DNA of 64,000 nt from Amycolatopsis sp. 2-15 (GCF_030285625.1 NZ_CP127294.1:7472001-7536000), one strand, 5' to 3'; positions 1 through 7,915 are shown, counted from the stretch's first letter. Made by a program: numbers and translations. The notes: generated by a model from the letters alone, not told the origin.

Positions 1-939
1 GACGCCGCCCGCGCAGAGCCGCTCGCCGACGTCGAGCACCGAGCGGAGGTCCGGCAGGTAACGGTCCCTGAGCGGCATCGCCGTCGAGCCCGCGGCCACC
101 GCGTCGACCAGTTCACCTTCGAGAAGGTCGGCCGTCAGCGCGTAGTGCACGAACTGGGACACTCCGAACGTGCCGCGAAGCTGGTGTTCACGGATGTCCG
201 TGCTCGTGAGCCGGTAGATCGGGCTGTCCGTGAGCCGGGTGTTCATGGACAGGGTCTCGGCGAGTCGCTGAACGGCGCGGTCGAAGGCGTGGTCCGCCAG
301 GTCGAGGTCGGCTTCCGGCTGCGCGCTCGGAACCCGGAACTGGTCGTACGGCGGACGCAGCTCGCAATTCAGGTCGAGCCAGTCTGCGCAGGTCAGGACG
401 CTGGTGTTCATGGTGAGATCACCGCATTGCGCCGTGTACAGGCCGTGGTCGTCGAGCTGGCTGCCGTAGTAAGTGGTCAGCGCGGCGGCGACGTCACGTT
501 GGCTGACCCAACCACGCTGAGTTCCGCGGTCGTGTAGCTCCTGGACGTCGATGCGCGCGAGGCGATCGGCGACGGCGCGCCGCGCGGTGCCCGGCGTCCA
601 GTGCGCGTGACGGTCGAGCCACTCCAACGCGGCGCCGATGTGAGGGTCGGCGTCCAGGCGTTCATCAGCCTCGCTCGACGCACCGGCCGGCGAGGCGCTG
701 GCTGGTGCGTCGCTGGTCAACGCGCCGAACCGGTCGCGCTCGGCGTCCGACGCCTGCGCCAACGCCGTGTCCAAGACCTGTTGCATGTCTGACTGCGGTC
801 GAAGATCCGGTTTCTTGTGCCACGACCCCACCGTGCGCGCGCTGATTCCCAGGCGTTCGGCGAAGCGCTCTTGACTCAGCCGCAATGCCGACTGCAATGC
901 CGTCGCCGTGCGTCCCGTCCATCCCCCGGCCGGATTCAT
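1..939 (-). CDS. XRE-family HTH regulator of the integrated element, probably with a C-terminal Nudix-like domain (3' end beyond window)
   Basis: The open frame runs leftward from the ATG at 939 to the window edge, giving 313 residues without a stop. Residues about 10-45 form a lambda-repressor-type helix-turn-helix (SQERFAERLGISARTVGSW). The rest is helical and hydrophilic with no membrane segment. The visible C-terminus (MPLRDRYLPDLRSVL then CAGGV) matches the start of a decayed paralogue at 7.5-7.9 kb, which continues into a Nudix-box-like RRELEEELFG motif. I therefore infer that the full protein is an HTH-Nudix fusion. It lies 111 bp downstream of a second HTH gene in the same direction. 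In pSAM2-type elements a Nudix-motif protein (Pif) blocks redundant transfer, so a control or exclusion role is plausible but unproven. Confidence 0.75.
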   Translation of the reverse strand, partial: MNPAGGWTGRTATALQSALRLSQERFAERLGISARTVGSWHKKPDLRPQSDMQQVLDTALAQASDAERDRFGALTSDAPASASPAGASSEADERLDADPHIGAALEWLDRHAHWTPGTARRAVADRLARIDVQELHDRGTQRGWVSQRDVAAALTTYYGSQLDDHGLYTAQCGDLTMNTSVLTCADWLDLNCELRPPYDQFRVPSAQPEADLDLADHAFDRAVQRLAETLSMNTRLTDSPIYRLTSTDIREHQLRGTFGVSQFVHYALTADLLEGELVDAVAAGSTAMPLRDRYLPDLRSVLDVGERLCAGGV

Positions 940-1050
940 TGCGCTCCCGAATGTCGGTGATCTGCGGTGGTTGTGCGGTGATGCTGCGGTGCTTGTGCAT
1001 GGGTTGCGAGGCCGTTCCAGCCTTGAATTGAAGGCATGGAAAAGACCTCG

Positions 1051-1431
1051 CTAACGCTTCGGCCGGATGTGCTCGACCACGGTTGCCAGGCTCGTTTGAA
1101 CATCTTCGAGCCGGTCTGTGATCTCGGCCAGCCGCTGTTCAAGCGCGTCCAATCGGGACGCGAGCTCGTTGCCGTCGTCGGCCGGCTCGTCCGGGTGCGG
1201 CGGCGTGCGGTTCTGCAGCACGGCCAGCAGATGCCGCGGGTGCCAGCCCAGCGTCGTCGACAGCGCTTCGAGCGTCCGGGCACTGCGGCGCCGCTCGACG
1301 ACATGATGCTGAAGCTCGCGCACGGTCGCTTGCGACACGTGCGACCGCTCGGCCAGCTCGCGTTGCCGCCAGCCCAGTTCCCGCACGCGCATGTCGATCG
1401 CCTTCGCGACCGCCGCCCAGTCCTCCGTCAC
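1051..1431 (-). CDS. small XRE-family HTH transcriptional regulator
   Basis: This 126-residue protein carries a Cro/C1-type helix-turn-helix at residues about 12-60 (RQRELAERSHVSQATVRELQ), followed by a linker and a C-terminal heptad-like segment (LASRLDALEQRLAEITDRLEDVQTSL) that probably forms a dimerising coiled coil. It has the size and layout of a repressor of an integrated element. It is divergent from the xis-like gene, so the 155-bp gap between them is the likely control region for excision and transfer. It could bind its own promoter. The family assignment is firm; the role is inferred from position. Confidence 0.8.
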   Translation of the reverse strand: MTEDWAAVAKAIDMRVRELGWRQRELAERSHVSQATVRELQHHVVERRRSARTLEALSTTLGWHPRHLLAVLQNRTPPHPDEPADDGNELASRLDALEQRLAEITDRLEDVQTSLATVVEHIRPKR

Positions 1432-1586
1432 GTATTCCTCCGCGCTCCGCCTCAGCGCCGAGATTAGCGGCTTTTCAACCGTTCATCAGCGCCGCGGGTG
1501 CGTGTTGCCGCGGCGCGCGGACAAACACGTCCGCATAACAGCTGAAATAAACAACATAGTCTTGAAATCAACAGAATGGTTCTCTC
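1432..1586. promoter_or_regulatory. divergent control region between HTH repressor and xis-whiB-tra operon
   Basis: This gap separates the leftward repressor from the rightward operon. Its right half (about 1535-1586) is clearly richer in A and T than its surroundings, as expected for a promoter in a high-GC genome. I see no strong Shine-Dalgarno sequence before the ATG at 1587 and no perfect inverted repeat, so the operator cannot be placed exactly. Confidence 0.4.
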
Positions 1587-1781
1587 ATGAACACCAAAAC
1601 GACCTTTCACACCATTCCCGAGTCCGCGTGGATTCTCGGTGTCTCCCGCAACACGGTCAGCCGGGCGATCCGGACCGGCGCCCTGCGCGCCACCCGATGC
1701 CGGACCGGCCTGCGGGTCTCCTCCGCCGAGCTGGCCAAGGCGCTTCAGGACGGAGGTGCGGCATGGACGACCTCCAGCTGA
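1587..1781 (+). CDS. excisionase-like helix-turn-helix protein (MerR/Xis type)
   Basis: The 64-residue protein is almost entirely a small winged-helix DNA-binding domain: ILGVSRNTVSRAIRTGAL followed by VSSAELAKAL, the layout of the excisionase/HTH_17 family. It probably bends DNA at the element ends to direct the serine integrase to excision, or it regulates the operon. It is the first gene of the rightward operon and overlaps the whiB-like gene by 19 bp. A serine integrase normally needs a recombination directionality factor, and this is the best candidate seen in the window. The function is inferred from size, fold and position. Confidence 0.65.
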   Translation: MNTKTTFHTIPESAWILGVSRNTVSRAIRTGALRATRCRTGLRVSSAELAKALQDGGAAWTTSS

Positions 1782-2089
1782 TCGGCATCGCGTGGCGGCT
1801 GGATCGCTTGCGGTGGGTGCCCACCGATGTCCTGACCACCATCGTGACCAGCGATGGAGCCTGCATGACCCCGGCGGCGGGCGGGCCGCCAGACGCTCGT
1901 GACGATCGGGAGTTCGCCACGCGCTTGTGCGGTGGCTGCCCGGTCCAGGACGAGTGTCTTGAACTGGAGCTTCGGACAGCCGGCGCCGAGACGGTCGGCG
2001 TCTGGGGCGCGATGACCGACGACGACCGGCGCGCGCTGCACCCGCACTGGCTGCGGCGCGGCGAGCGGATCGATCGGGGTGAGCGATGA
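1763..2089 (+). CDS. WhiB-family iron-sulfur transcription factor
   Basis: The 108-residue protein has the four cysteines that bind the [4Fe-4S] cluster of Wbl proteins (Cys34, Cys56, Cys59 and Cys65, the last three as C-x2-C-x5-C), and after them the turn motif GVWGAM (79-84) and a basic tail. WhiB proteins bind the housekeeping sigma factor and change promoter choice. I chose the ATG at 1763, which overlaps the preceding gene, because it gives the usual Wbl length; the frame is open further upstream but without family similarity. Its last bases overlap the next start (ATGA), so it is translationally coupled to the transfer genes. Being carried by an element, it may tune host or element transcription. 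Confidence 0.9.
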   Translation: MDDLQLIGIAWRLDRLRWVPTDVLTTIVTSDGACMTPAAGGPPDARDDREFATRLCGGCPVQDECLELELRTAGAETVGVWGAMTDDDRRALHPHWLRRGERIDRGER

Positions 2090-2415
2090 ACGGACTGACC
2101 GTGACACCCACGCAGATCCTCGCCGGAGCCGGCGTGCTGCTCGTGCTGTTCTGGGTCTGGCGGGCCGGTTCCCGCCGGGCGAAGGCTGCCGCAGAAGCCG
2201 CACGGAGCGGGGCACGGCTCGTGTCGCTGGTCGGGCGGGTGCTATTCAACGCCAGCTTGATCGTCGCCGTCCAGTGGGTGGTGATCGCGCACCCGGGCAG
2301 CCCGTGGCTGCTCGTCGCCGTGCTCGCCCTGCCAGCGCTGTTCGCGTCGTACGCACTGACTCGCGCCATGACCGTGACCACCGTCGACACCCGGAAGCGA
2401 GGTGGTCGGCGATGA
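2086..2415 (+). CDS. small membrane protein of the transfer operon
   Basis: This 109-residue protein has hydrophobic segments at about 10-25, 50-68 and 73-90, with a basic stretch (RAGSRRAKAAAEAARSG) between the first two and an Arg/Lys-rich C-terminus. I do not recognise a named family. It overlaps both neighbours by 4 bp (ATGA type), so it is made in step with the WhiB and SpdB-like proteins. Small membrane proteins in this place in actinomycete conjugative elements are usually spread (Spd) proteins that help the plasmid move along the recipient hypha. That role is inferred from context only. Confidence 0.6.
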   Translation: MNGLTVTPTQILAGAGVLLVLFWVWRAGSRRAKAAAEAARSGARLVSLVGRVLFNASLIVAVQWVVIAHPGSPWLLVAVLALPALFASYALTRAMTVTTVDTRKRGGRR

Positions 2416-3110
2416 ATCGTGCTCAACGGCTCGCGCAGGACGCGGCCGAAGCCGCGGAGGTGCGCGCCTACCAGACTGATCCGGACGTCGTCGCGCTGCG
2501 GATCGAGCGGGTCCGGCGGCAGGTCGATTGGATGTGCTGGATCGGGATCGTGCTCGGACTGGCGTTCACGATGACCAACGTCCAGGGCTTCGCGTCCGCC
2601 CGAACACGGCCGGGCTCGCTGTCGTGGCTGGCCGCGTGGGTGCTGGACCCGACGGTTTCATTGGTCCTACTCGCGATCCTGCGCGCGGAGCAAGTGACCG
2701 CGCGGTACCAGGTCCGAACGGGTCCGTGGGTGCGGCGGGCGAAGTGGTTCACCCTCGCGGCCACGTATGCCATGAACACTTGGACGTCGTTCGCGGCCGG
2801 CGAGCCCGCAGCGATCGTCCTGCACTCAGTGCCGCCGCTGGTCGTGTTCGTCGCAGTCGAGGCGATCACTGATCTGCGGGACAAGCTCACGGACGCCGTG
2901 CTCGTGGCTGCTGAACGGCGTCCTGTTCACGAGGAACCCGTGAACGCCGGTAGGCGCGTCCTGTTCGGCGACTACCTCGCGATCGCTCGGGAGAGCTGGA
3001 CGCCGGACGTCGAGATCTCGCCAGCGTGGGTGCGGCGGGCGACCGGCTGTTCGCGCGGGCTGTCACCGCGGCTTGCGCGGGCTCTGCGCGCGGAGGTGGC
3101 CAATGGCTGA
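2412..3110 (+). CDS. SpdB/DUF2637-like membrane protein of conjugative element
   Basis: The ATG at 2412 overlaps the preceding stop and gives 232 residues. After a soluble N-terminus come about four hydrophobic segments (near 45-62, 75-95, 120-140 and 147-163), followed by a hydrophilic tail of about 70 residues. A membrane protein of this layout directly upstream of an FtsK-type TraB gene is characteristic of actinomycete integrative elements and Streptomyces plasmids, where SpdB/DUF2637 proteins take part in intramycelial spread. The next gene starts inside its last codons with a strong GGAGGTGG ribosome site. The family assignment rests on layout and context rather than on a catalytic motif. 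Confidence 0.65.
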   Translation: MNRAQRLAQDAAEAAEVRAYQTDPDVVALRIERVRRQVDWMCWIGIVLGLAFTMTNVQGFASARTRPGSLSWLAAWVLDPTVSLVLLAILRAEQVTARYQVRTGPWVRRAKWFTLAATYAMNTWTSFAAGEPAAIVLHSVPPLVVFVAVEAITDLRDKLTDAVLVAAERRPVHEEPVNAGRRVLFGDYLAIARESWTPDVEISPAWVRRATGCSRGLSPRLARALRAEVANG

Positions 3111-5226
3111 CTCATTGCCGGTCAAGGCCGATCCCGTGCTCGACGGCGAGCTGGTCGACGACACGTTGCCTCAGCCGCGTCGGCGTGAGCGACGTCGGAA
3201 CCGATTCGCGTTGTGGTGGTTGCACTCGCCGCGGGTGCCGTTGTGGCTCAAGAGCAGGCCGCAGGCGGTGCAGGCGCTCAAGGATGCGGTGGCGTGGCTG
3301 GTGCTGTCGCCGTTGCGGTTCCTCGGTGCGGTTGTACGCGGTGTCGTCGTCGGTGCGCGGTGGTGGCGTGGGTGGGTAACCGTCCGGGATTACCGGACGG
3401 CCGCTGAGGAGTCGGAAAAGCTGGCGGACAAGTTCATCGAAATCCGGGCGCTGACGTTGTTCCGGTGGAAGGTCAGCGGCGCCATCACGGTCGTTGTCGC
3501 CATTGCTGTGGCCGTTGTCGATCTGGTGTATGGGGACGATCCACTGTGGATCGCCGGGGCGGCTGCGTCGGTAGCGCTCGCGGTTCTCGGACGCAGGAAG
3601 GACGGCAGTCCCGGGCGTAAGCCGGCGCTCGCCGGGCCACGGACGCTGACGTGGACGATGGACCCGCAGGTTCTGGTGGACGCGTTCCGGGACGCGAAGC
3701 TGATCGGCAAGGATGAGACGTTGCGGCTCGTCGAGCGAGCGACACGCGTCGGTGACGGCTGGGCGGTCACCGTCGACCTCCCTGCCACGCGCAAAGCGGC
3801 CGACGTCGTGAAGAACCGGGACGCACTCGCGTCGGCGCTCGCGGTCGATGAAGTCCAGCTGATCGTCGAGCGGGTGCGCGGCAACGGCGGGCACGCCGGC
3901 CGGGTAGCGATGTGGGTGGCCGATGAAGACCCATACGCATCGCCGCCCTTGCGGACGCCGCTGCTCGGCGTGACGCAGTGGGACGCGTGGCGGCCGATTC
4001 CATTCGGACGGGACGCGCGGGATCGGCGGATCGACCTTCCGCTGGTGTGGACGTCACTGCTCGTCGGCGCGATTCCGCGGCAGGGCAAGACGTTTTCCGC
4101 CCGGCTCGCCGCAGCGGGACTCATCCTGGACGCGTGGGTCCGGCTGTACGTGGCGGACTTCAAAGCCGGGAAGGACTGGGACGCGGCCGGTTTGGTGGCG
4201 CACCGGTTCATGTCCGGCGACGAACCCGAACACGTGCTGGCCTTGGTGGATTGGCTGATCGAGCTCGTCGGTGAGGTTCAGACGCGGTTCCGGCGGATGC
4301 GCGACCTGGACGACCTCACCTGCCCGGAGTCGAAGGTCACGCCGGAGATGTCGCGTGACAAGGCGTTGAACATGCCGATCACAGCGATCTTCATCGATGA
4401 GGTTCAGGTTCCGTTGGAGGACCGCACACCCGTTGATGTGCAAGGAAAGAAGCTTCCCGCGGGTGAGTATGTCGGTGAGCTGCTGACATGGCTGGCGAAG
4501 AAGGGGCCGGCCGCGGGGATCGTGCTCGTGCTCGCGACGCAGCGGCCGGACTCGAAGACGATCCCGTCCGGGCTGCGCGCGGTGCTCGGCTCGCGGTTCG
4601 CCTTGCGGGTGATGGATTGGCGCGACTCGAACATCGTGCTCGGCGAGCAGATGAACACGCGAGGATTCGACTCGTCGCGGCTACTGCCCTCGCACAAGGG
4701 CGTCGGCATCCTGCGGCCGGACGGCGACACCGCGGCCGGCGCCGACGTCCTGGCCATGACGGTCCGGACCTACTACATGCCGAACGAGGACTGGCGGACC
4801 ATCTGCGAGCAAGGCCGCGCGCTGCGCGAAGCGGCCGGGACGTTGACCGGGCATGCGGCCGGGCAGGACACCATGCCGCTGCTCGACCACGCCGCGGCAA
4901 TGATGGCAATCAGCGCAGGCCAGCCCGTCGACGCGGTTGAGCTGCCCGCGCTGCTCGCGTCGATCGTCGACTACCTGGGCGACGATCTCAGCGAGGACGG
5001 CCGGGACTTCGTACCGACGGCCGAACTGCTCGACGCGCTGGAGATGGACCGGCGGACGTTCGCCCAGGAAATGACCGACCTCGGATGTCGGCCGACCCGG
5101 GACCGGGTGACCGGCGACGACGGCGAGGTTAGGCAGGTGCGCGGATACCTGACGGCTGAAATCAGGAGTGCGATCAGCCGCGCGACCAGCGGCGACGGGC
5201 CGGACGTCGAAGAAGATCAGCCATGA
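3103..5226 (+). CDS. TraB-type FtsK/SpoIIIE DNA translocase for conjugation
   Basis: This 707-residue protein moves double-stranded DNA between mycelial cells as a hexameric ATP-driven pump. Two hydrophobic regions near residues 55-80 and 130-165 anchor it in the membrane. The motor domain spans about 300-560, with Walker A GAIPRQGKT near residue 325, Walker B AIFIDE near 428 and the sensor-like segment VLATQRPD. The last 90 residues look like the winged-helix that recognises repeat sequences at the transfer origin (PTAELLDALEMDRRTFAQE). The ATG at 3103 is preceded by GGAGGTGG and overlaps the upstream stop. No relaxase gene accompanies it, as usual for this single-protein transfer mode. The next small gene begins in its stop codon. 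Confidence 0.92.
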   Translation: MADSLPVKADPVLDGELVDDTLPQPRRRERRRNRFALWWLHSPRVPLWLKSRPQAVQALKDAVAWLVLSPLRFLGAVVRGVVVGARWWRGWVTVRDYRTAAEESEKLADKFIEIRALTLFRWKVSGAITVVVAIAVAVVDLVYGDDPLWIAGAAASVALAVLGRRKDGSPGRKPALAGPRTLTWTMDPQVLVDAFRDAKLIGKDETLRLVERATRVGDGWAVTVDLPATRKAADVVKNRDALASALAVDEVQLIVERVRGNGGHAGRVAMWVADEDPYASPPLRTPLLGVTQWDAWRPIPFGRDARDRRIDLPLVWTSLLVGAIPRQGKTFSARLAAAGLILDAWVRLYVADFKAGKDWDAAGLVAHRFMSGDEPEHVLALVDWLIELVGEVQTRFRRMRDLDDLTCPESKVTPEMSRDKALNMPITAIFIDEVQVPLEDRTPVDVQGKKLPAGEYVGELLTWLAKKGPAAGIVLVLATQRPDSKTIPSGLRAVLGSRFALRVMDWRDSNIVLGEQMNTRGFDSSRLLPSHKGVGILRPDGDTAAGADVLAMTVRTYYMPNEDWRTICEQGRALREAAGTLTGHAAGQDTMPLLDHAAAMMAISAGQPVDAVELPALLASIVDYLGDDLSEDGRDFVPTAELLDALEMDRRTFAQEMTDLGCRPTRDRVTGDDGEVRQVRGYLTAEIRSAISRATSGDGPDVEEDQP

Positions 5227-5387
5227 GTACCGATCACTCCGAGGATCGACCGATCCGAGTTATCCTACCTGCGGGATTGCCAAACCTGACGCCTGCTGTC
5301 GCGCGCGGCTTGCTGGCCATCCTGATCGAGGTTACCGAGGTGCCGGTACTGGACGGACCGGCGGAGGAGGTGGACCGTGACGGCTGA
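5223..5387 (+). CDS. 54-residue protein between traB-like gene and integrase
   Basis: A short frame from the ATG at 5223 (overlapping the translocase stop as ATGA) to the TGA at 5385-5387 encodes 54 residues. A hydrophobic, helix-prone middle (ARGLLAILIEVTEVPVL) is flanked by acidic ends. It overlaps the GTG start of the integrase by 11 bp, and the integrase ribosome site (GGAGGAGG) lies inside it. Tight coupling on both sides argues that it is translated. I do not recognise a family; a regulator or directionality partner of the integrase is possible but not shown. Confidence 0.55.
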   Translation: MSTDHSEDRPIRVILPAGLPNLTPAVARGLLAILIEVTEVPVLDGPAEEVDRDG

Positions 5388-7128
5388 AATCAGCAGTGAC
5401 CCGTGGTCGACGCTGGACGACATCTTGGGTCTCGAAGTTGACGACCCGGTCGACGACGGGATCGGAGAGCTGGCCGTCTACGGCCGGTGCTCTACCGAGG
5501 ACAACCAGGACCCCGAGACTTCCCGCGGCTGGCAGTTCGGGAACGCTCGGAAGTTCGTCGAACCGCTCGGTGGCCGGGTCGTGGCCGAGTTCTTCGACAT
5601 CGGGCAGTCACGTTCAGTGCCTTGGGACCGGCGTACCGAAGCCGCGCGGCTGCTGGCCGAGCTGAAGAACCCACGGCGGACGTGGAATGCCGTTGTGGTC
5701 GGCGAGGGCACGCGGTGTTGGTTCGGCAATCAGTTCTCGCTCATCGCGCCTCGATTCGCGGCCTACGGCGTAGATCTATGGGTGCCGGAACTGGGCGGGA
5801 AGTACGACGCGCGGAACCCATCGCACAAGATGCTCATGAGTGTGCTTGGCGGGATGAGTGAATCGGAGCGTCAGCACGTCCAGGCGCGTGTTCGCGCAGC
5901 GATGGATGCGCAGGTTGTGAACGAAGGACGACACCAGGGCGGCCGGGCGCCGTACGGATACGTCGTGGTCGACGGCGGTCCGCACCCGAACCCGCGGAAG
6001 GCGGCCGAGGGGTTCCGGCTACGCGTGTTGGCGATCGACGATGAGGCGGCCGGCGTCGTCCGGCGGATCTTTGCCGAGTACCTGAAAGGTGTGGGCGACC
6101 GCGCGATCGCGAAGGGCTTGAATGAGGACGGGGTGCCCTGCCCTTCGGAACGTCGACGCGACCAGAACCGCCACCGGCTCGCCGATGGCTGGCAAGGAAG
6201 CACCGTTCGATCCATTCTGGAGAATCCGCGCTATACCGGGTACGCGATCTTCGGCCGTTGGACCAAGCACGAAACCTTGCTGAACCCGGATGATGTGAGC
6301 GCGGGGCACGTCGTGCGATTCCGCCGCGTGGAGCCGGAACGCGTTGTTCGATCGCGCCGGCCCGCCCACCCGGAGATTGTCTCGGTGGAGACGTTCACGC
6401 AGGCACAGCTGGTGCGACGGTCCCGTGCGGCTGGCGGGATGCGCGGGATTGCGAAGCTTGACCGGGACCGGAGCGCCGCCAAGCACACCTATCTGCTGAA
6501 AGGGTTGGTGCGCTGCGAGATCTGTACGCGGAAGATGCAGGGCGCGGCGATTCGGAAAGGCGTGTACTACCGGTGCATCGCGCGGACACTGGCGCCGGGC
6601 TCGGCTGCCCTGGCCGACCACCCGAAGACGGTGAATCTGCGCGAGGACGTCGTGACTCCGCCGATCAACGATTGGCTGTGTCGGGTCTTCGACCCGGCCA
6701 ACCGGGACGAGACGGTGGCCGCGCTGGTCGGAGCGCAGGGCGGCCAGCCAGGCACGGGCCGAGACGCCGTGGAGAAACGACTTAAGGACGCGGAAGGACG
6801 GCTGCGCAGGCACCAGGCGGCGATCGAAGCAGGGGTTGACCCGGCGGCCCTGGTCGACGCGATGAACATCGCTCAGGCCGAGCGACAAGCCGCGAAGGAA
6901 GAGCTTCAGCACCTGCCAGAAGCGCAGACGCTCAACGTGGCTGAGGTGTACGCCATGCTCGACCAGCTCGGAGACGTCGCACGGCACCTCAACTCACGGA
7001 ACCCCGACCGGATCATGCAGGTCTACCGAGACCTGGGCCTACAAGTCGTCTACAACAACAAAAAAGAGGCGGTCGTTGTGACCGCCTCTCCCCGTGTGGT
7101 TAACGTGTGTGTCCGAGGGGGGACTTGA
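5377..7128 (+). CDS. large serine recombinase (integrase) of the element
   Basis: The 583-residue protein integrates and excises the element. The N-terminal resolvase domain (about 30-175) has the catalytic serine Ser39 in VYGRCSTED and the SESERQ region at its end. The recombinase domain follows (about 185-300, GRAPYGYVVV to NPRYTGYAIFGRW). A zinc ribbon begins near 370 (VRCEICTRKM with a further Cys in YYRC), and a charged coiled coil lies near 465-515. The GTG start at 5377 has the ribosome site GGAGGAGG. Its last six codons lie in the tRNA-Leu gene on the other strand, so the gene ends in its own attachment site. Large serine integrases more often use protein-coding genes as targets. Confidence 0.95.
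   Translation: MTAEISSDPWSTLDDILGLEVDDPVDDGIGELAVYGRCSTEDNQDPETSRGWQFGNARKFVEPLGGRVVAEFFDIGQSRSVPWDRRTEAARLLAELKNPRRTWNAVVVGEGTRCWFGNQFSLIAPRFAAYGVDLWVPELGGKYDARNPSHKMLMSVLGGMSESERQHVQARVRAAMDAQVVNEGRHQGGRAPYGYVVVDGGPHPNPRKAAEGFRLRVLAIDDEAAGVVRRIFAEYLKGVGDRAIAKGLNEDGVPCPSERRRDQNRHRLADGWQGSTVRSILENPRYTGYAIFGRWTKHETLLNPDDVSAGHVVRFRRVEPERVVRSRRPAHPEIVSVETFTQAQLVRRSRAAGGMRGIAKLDRDRSAAKHTYLLKGLVRCEICTRKMQGAAIRKGVYYRCIARTLAPGSAALADHPKTVNLREDVVTPPINDWLCRVFDPANRDETVAALVGAQGGQPGTGRDAVEKRLKDAEGRLRRHQAAIEAGVDPAALVDAMNIAQAERQAAKEELQHLPEAQTLNVAEVYAMLDQLGDVARHLNSRNPDRIMQVYRDLGLQVVYNNKKEAVVVTASPRVVNVCVRGGT
7060..7089 (-). terminator. intrinsic terminator of tRNA-Leu, embedded antisense in the integrase gene
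   Basis: A perfect 10-bp stem (AGAGGCGGTC/GACCGCCTCT) with a 5-nt loop is followed, on the minus strand, by a run of six T. It lies about 20 bp past the tRNA 3' end and inside the integrase coding sequence. The element therefore brings the terminator that ends tRNA transcription. The same hairpin is conserved in the remnant at 22.36 kb. Confidence 0.8.
7101..7118. other. attachment-site segment shared with the 22.3-kb remnant
   Basis: This 18-bp stretch (TAACGTGTGTGTCCGAGG) covers the last bases of the tRNA-Leu gene and the adjoining element end. It recurs exactly, on the other strand, at 22326-22343. Beyond GTCCGAGG the two copies diverge, so the crossover region of the integrase is probably within or right beside it. 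The other end of the present element is left of the window. Confidence 0.6.
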
Positions 7129-7193
7129 ACCCCCACGCCCGTTAAGGGCACTAGCACCTCAAGCTAGCGCGTCTGCCATTCCGCCACTCGGAC
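7110..7193 (-). tRNA. tRNA-Leu (anticodon GAG)
   Basis: The minus strand folds into a complete class II tRNA: 7-bp acceptor GTCCGAG/CTCGGAC, discriminator A, anticodon arm CTAGC-TTGAGGT-GCTAG with anticodon GAG (reads CUC/CUU leucine codons), a long variable arm TGCCC..GGGCG typical of tRNA-Leu, and T arm GGGGG-TTCAAGT-CCCCC. CCA is not encoded. The 3' end overlaps the integrase stop by 19 bp and is the integration site. Confidence 0.95.
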
Positions 7194-7529
7194 TTGCTGA
7201 TGAAGAGAGTATACGACCCCTGGAGGGCTGTTTTCAGGGGGGTGTCACCTGATGTTCAAGGGGCGAATGGGAGGATCATGTGTTTTGCCCATGACAGAGG
7301 ACTCTGAGTGTATTGCCAGGTCAGCGCACCTTTCGGCGGGCTGCGGGCAGTGTCGCCGGCGTGGGGCGTAGGTGTTGAAGACGATCTACTCGGCTCGAGA
7401 GTCCTGCTCGGGGCAGGGTCGGTTCGAGACTGCAGGGGCGCGCCGGCGCCGGGTAAGGCCGCTGTGCCACGCGGAGCCAATCGAACCCGGGTGCGGGCGC
7501 CGGGTTTCAGTGACCGTGAGTAGCTGTCG
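7194..7529. other. no gene recognised
   Basis: These bases upstream of the tRNA-Leu gene hold its promoter region (somewhat AT-rich near 7195-7215). I can support no coding sequence here; short open frames on both strands lack family similarity. Confidence 0.5.
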
Positions 7530-7915
7530 CTGCCCGAACAGTTCCTCTTCCAGCTCGCGCCGCAGCGTGGCGCCGATCCGCGCGTCCGCCCGGTGATCCG
7601 CCAACGGGCGGTGGAACGCCTTCGGGATCACCGCGAGGCGGCCGGCGCCGTTGACCACTCGGCTCGATCGCTCCTGCACGAGCAGCACGTAGTCCCGGCC
7701 GCCGCGGAACGGATCGGCGGGCCTCGCTATCGCCGTCAACGCCAGCACACCACCGGCGCAGAACCTCCGGTCGGCGCCGAGCACACGCGACAGATCCGGT
7801 AGGTAGGTGCCCCGGATCGGCATCGCGCCACCGGCACGGCTCTCACTCAGCTCACCTTCGAGCAGATCGAGACGCAGGTTTGCGTGTGCATCGCGGCAAG
7901 TACCCGGCGCCGGGC
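7530..7915 (-). pseudogene. truncated remnant of an HTH-Nudix regulator (C-terminal part)
   Basis: Read leftward, the frame gives LRLDLLEGELSES, then MPIRGTYLPDLSRVL and CAGGVLAL. This parallels the intact regulator at the left edge (TADLLEGELVDA, MPLRDRYLPDLRSVL, CAGGV). It continues through VLLVQERSSRVVNGAGRLAVIPKAFHRPL to RRELEEELFG, which resembles the REUxEExGU core of a Nudix box. No HTH part is present: upstream the sequence switches to an integrase fragment. The remnant shows what the missing C-terminus of the edge gene probably looks like. Beyond ELFG the frame loses similarity. Confidence 0.65.
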
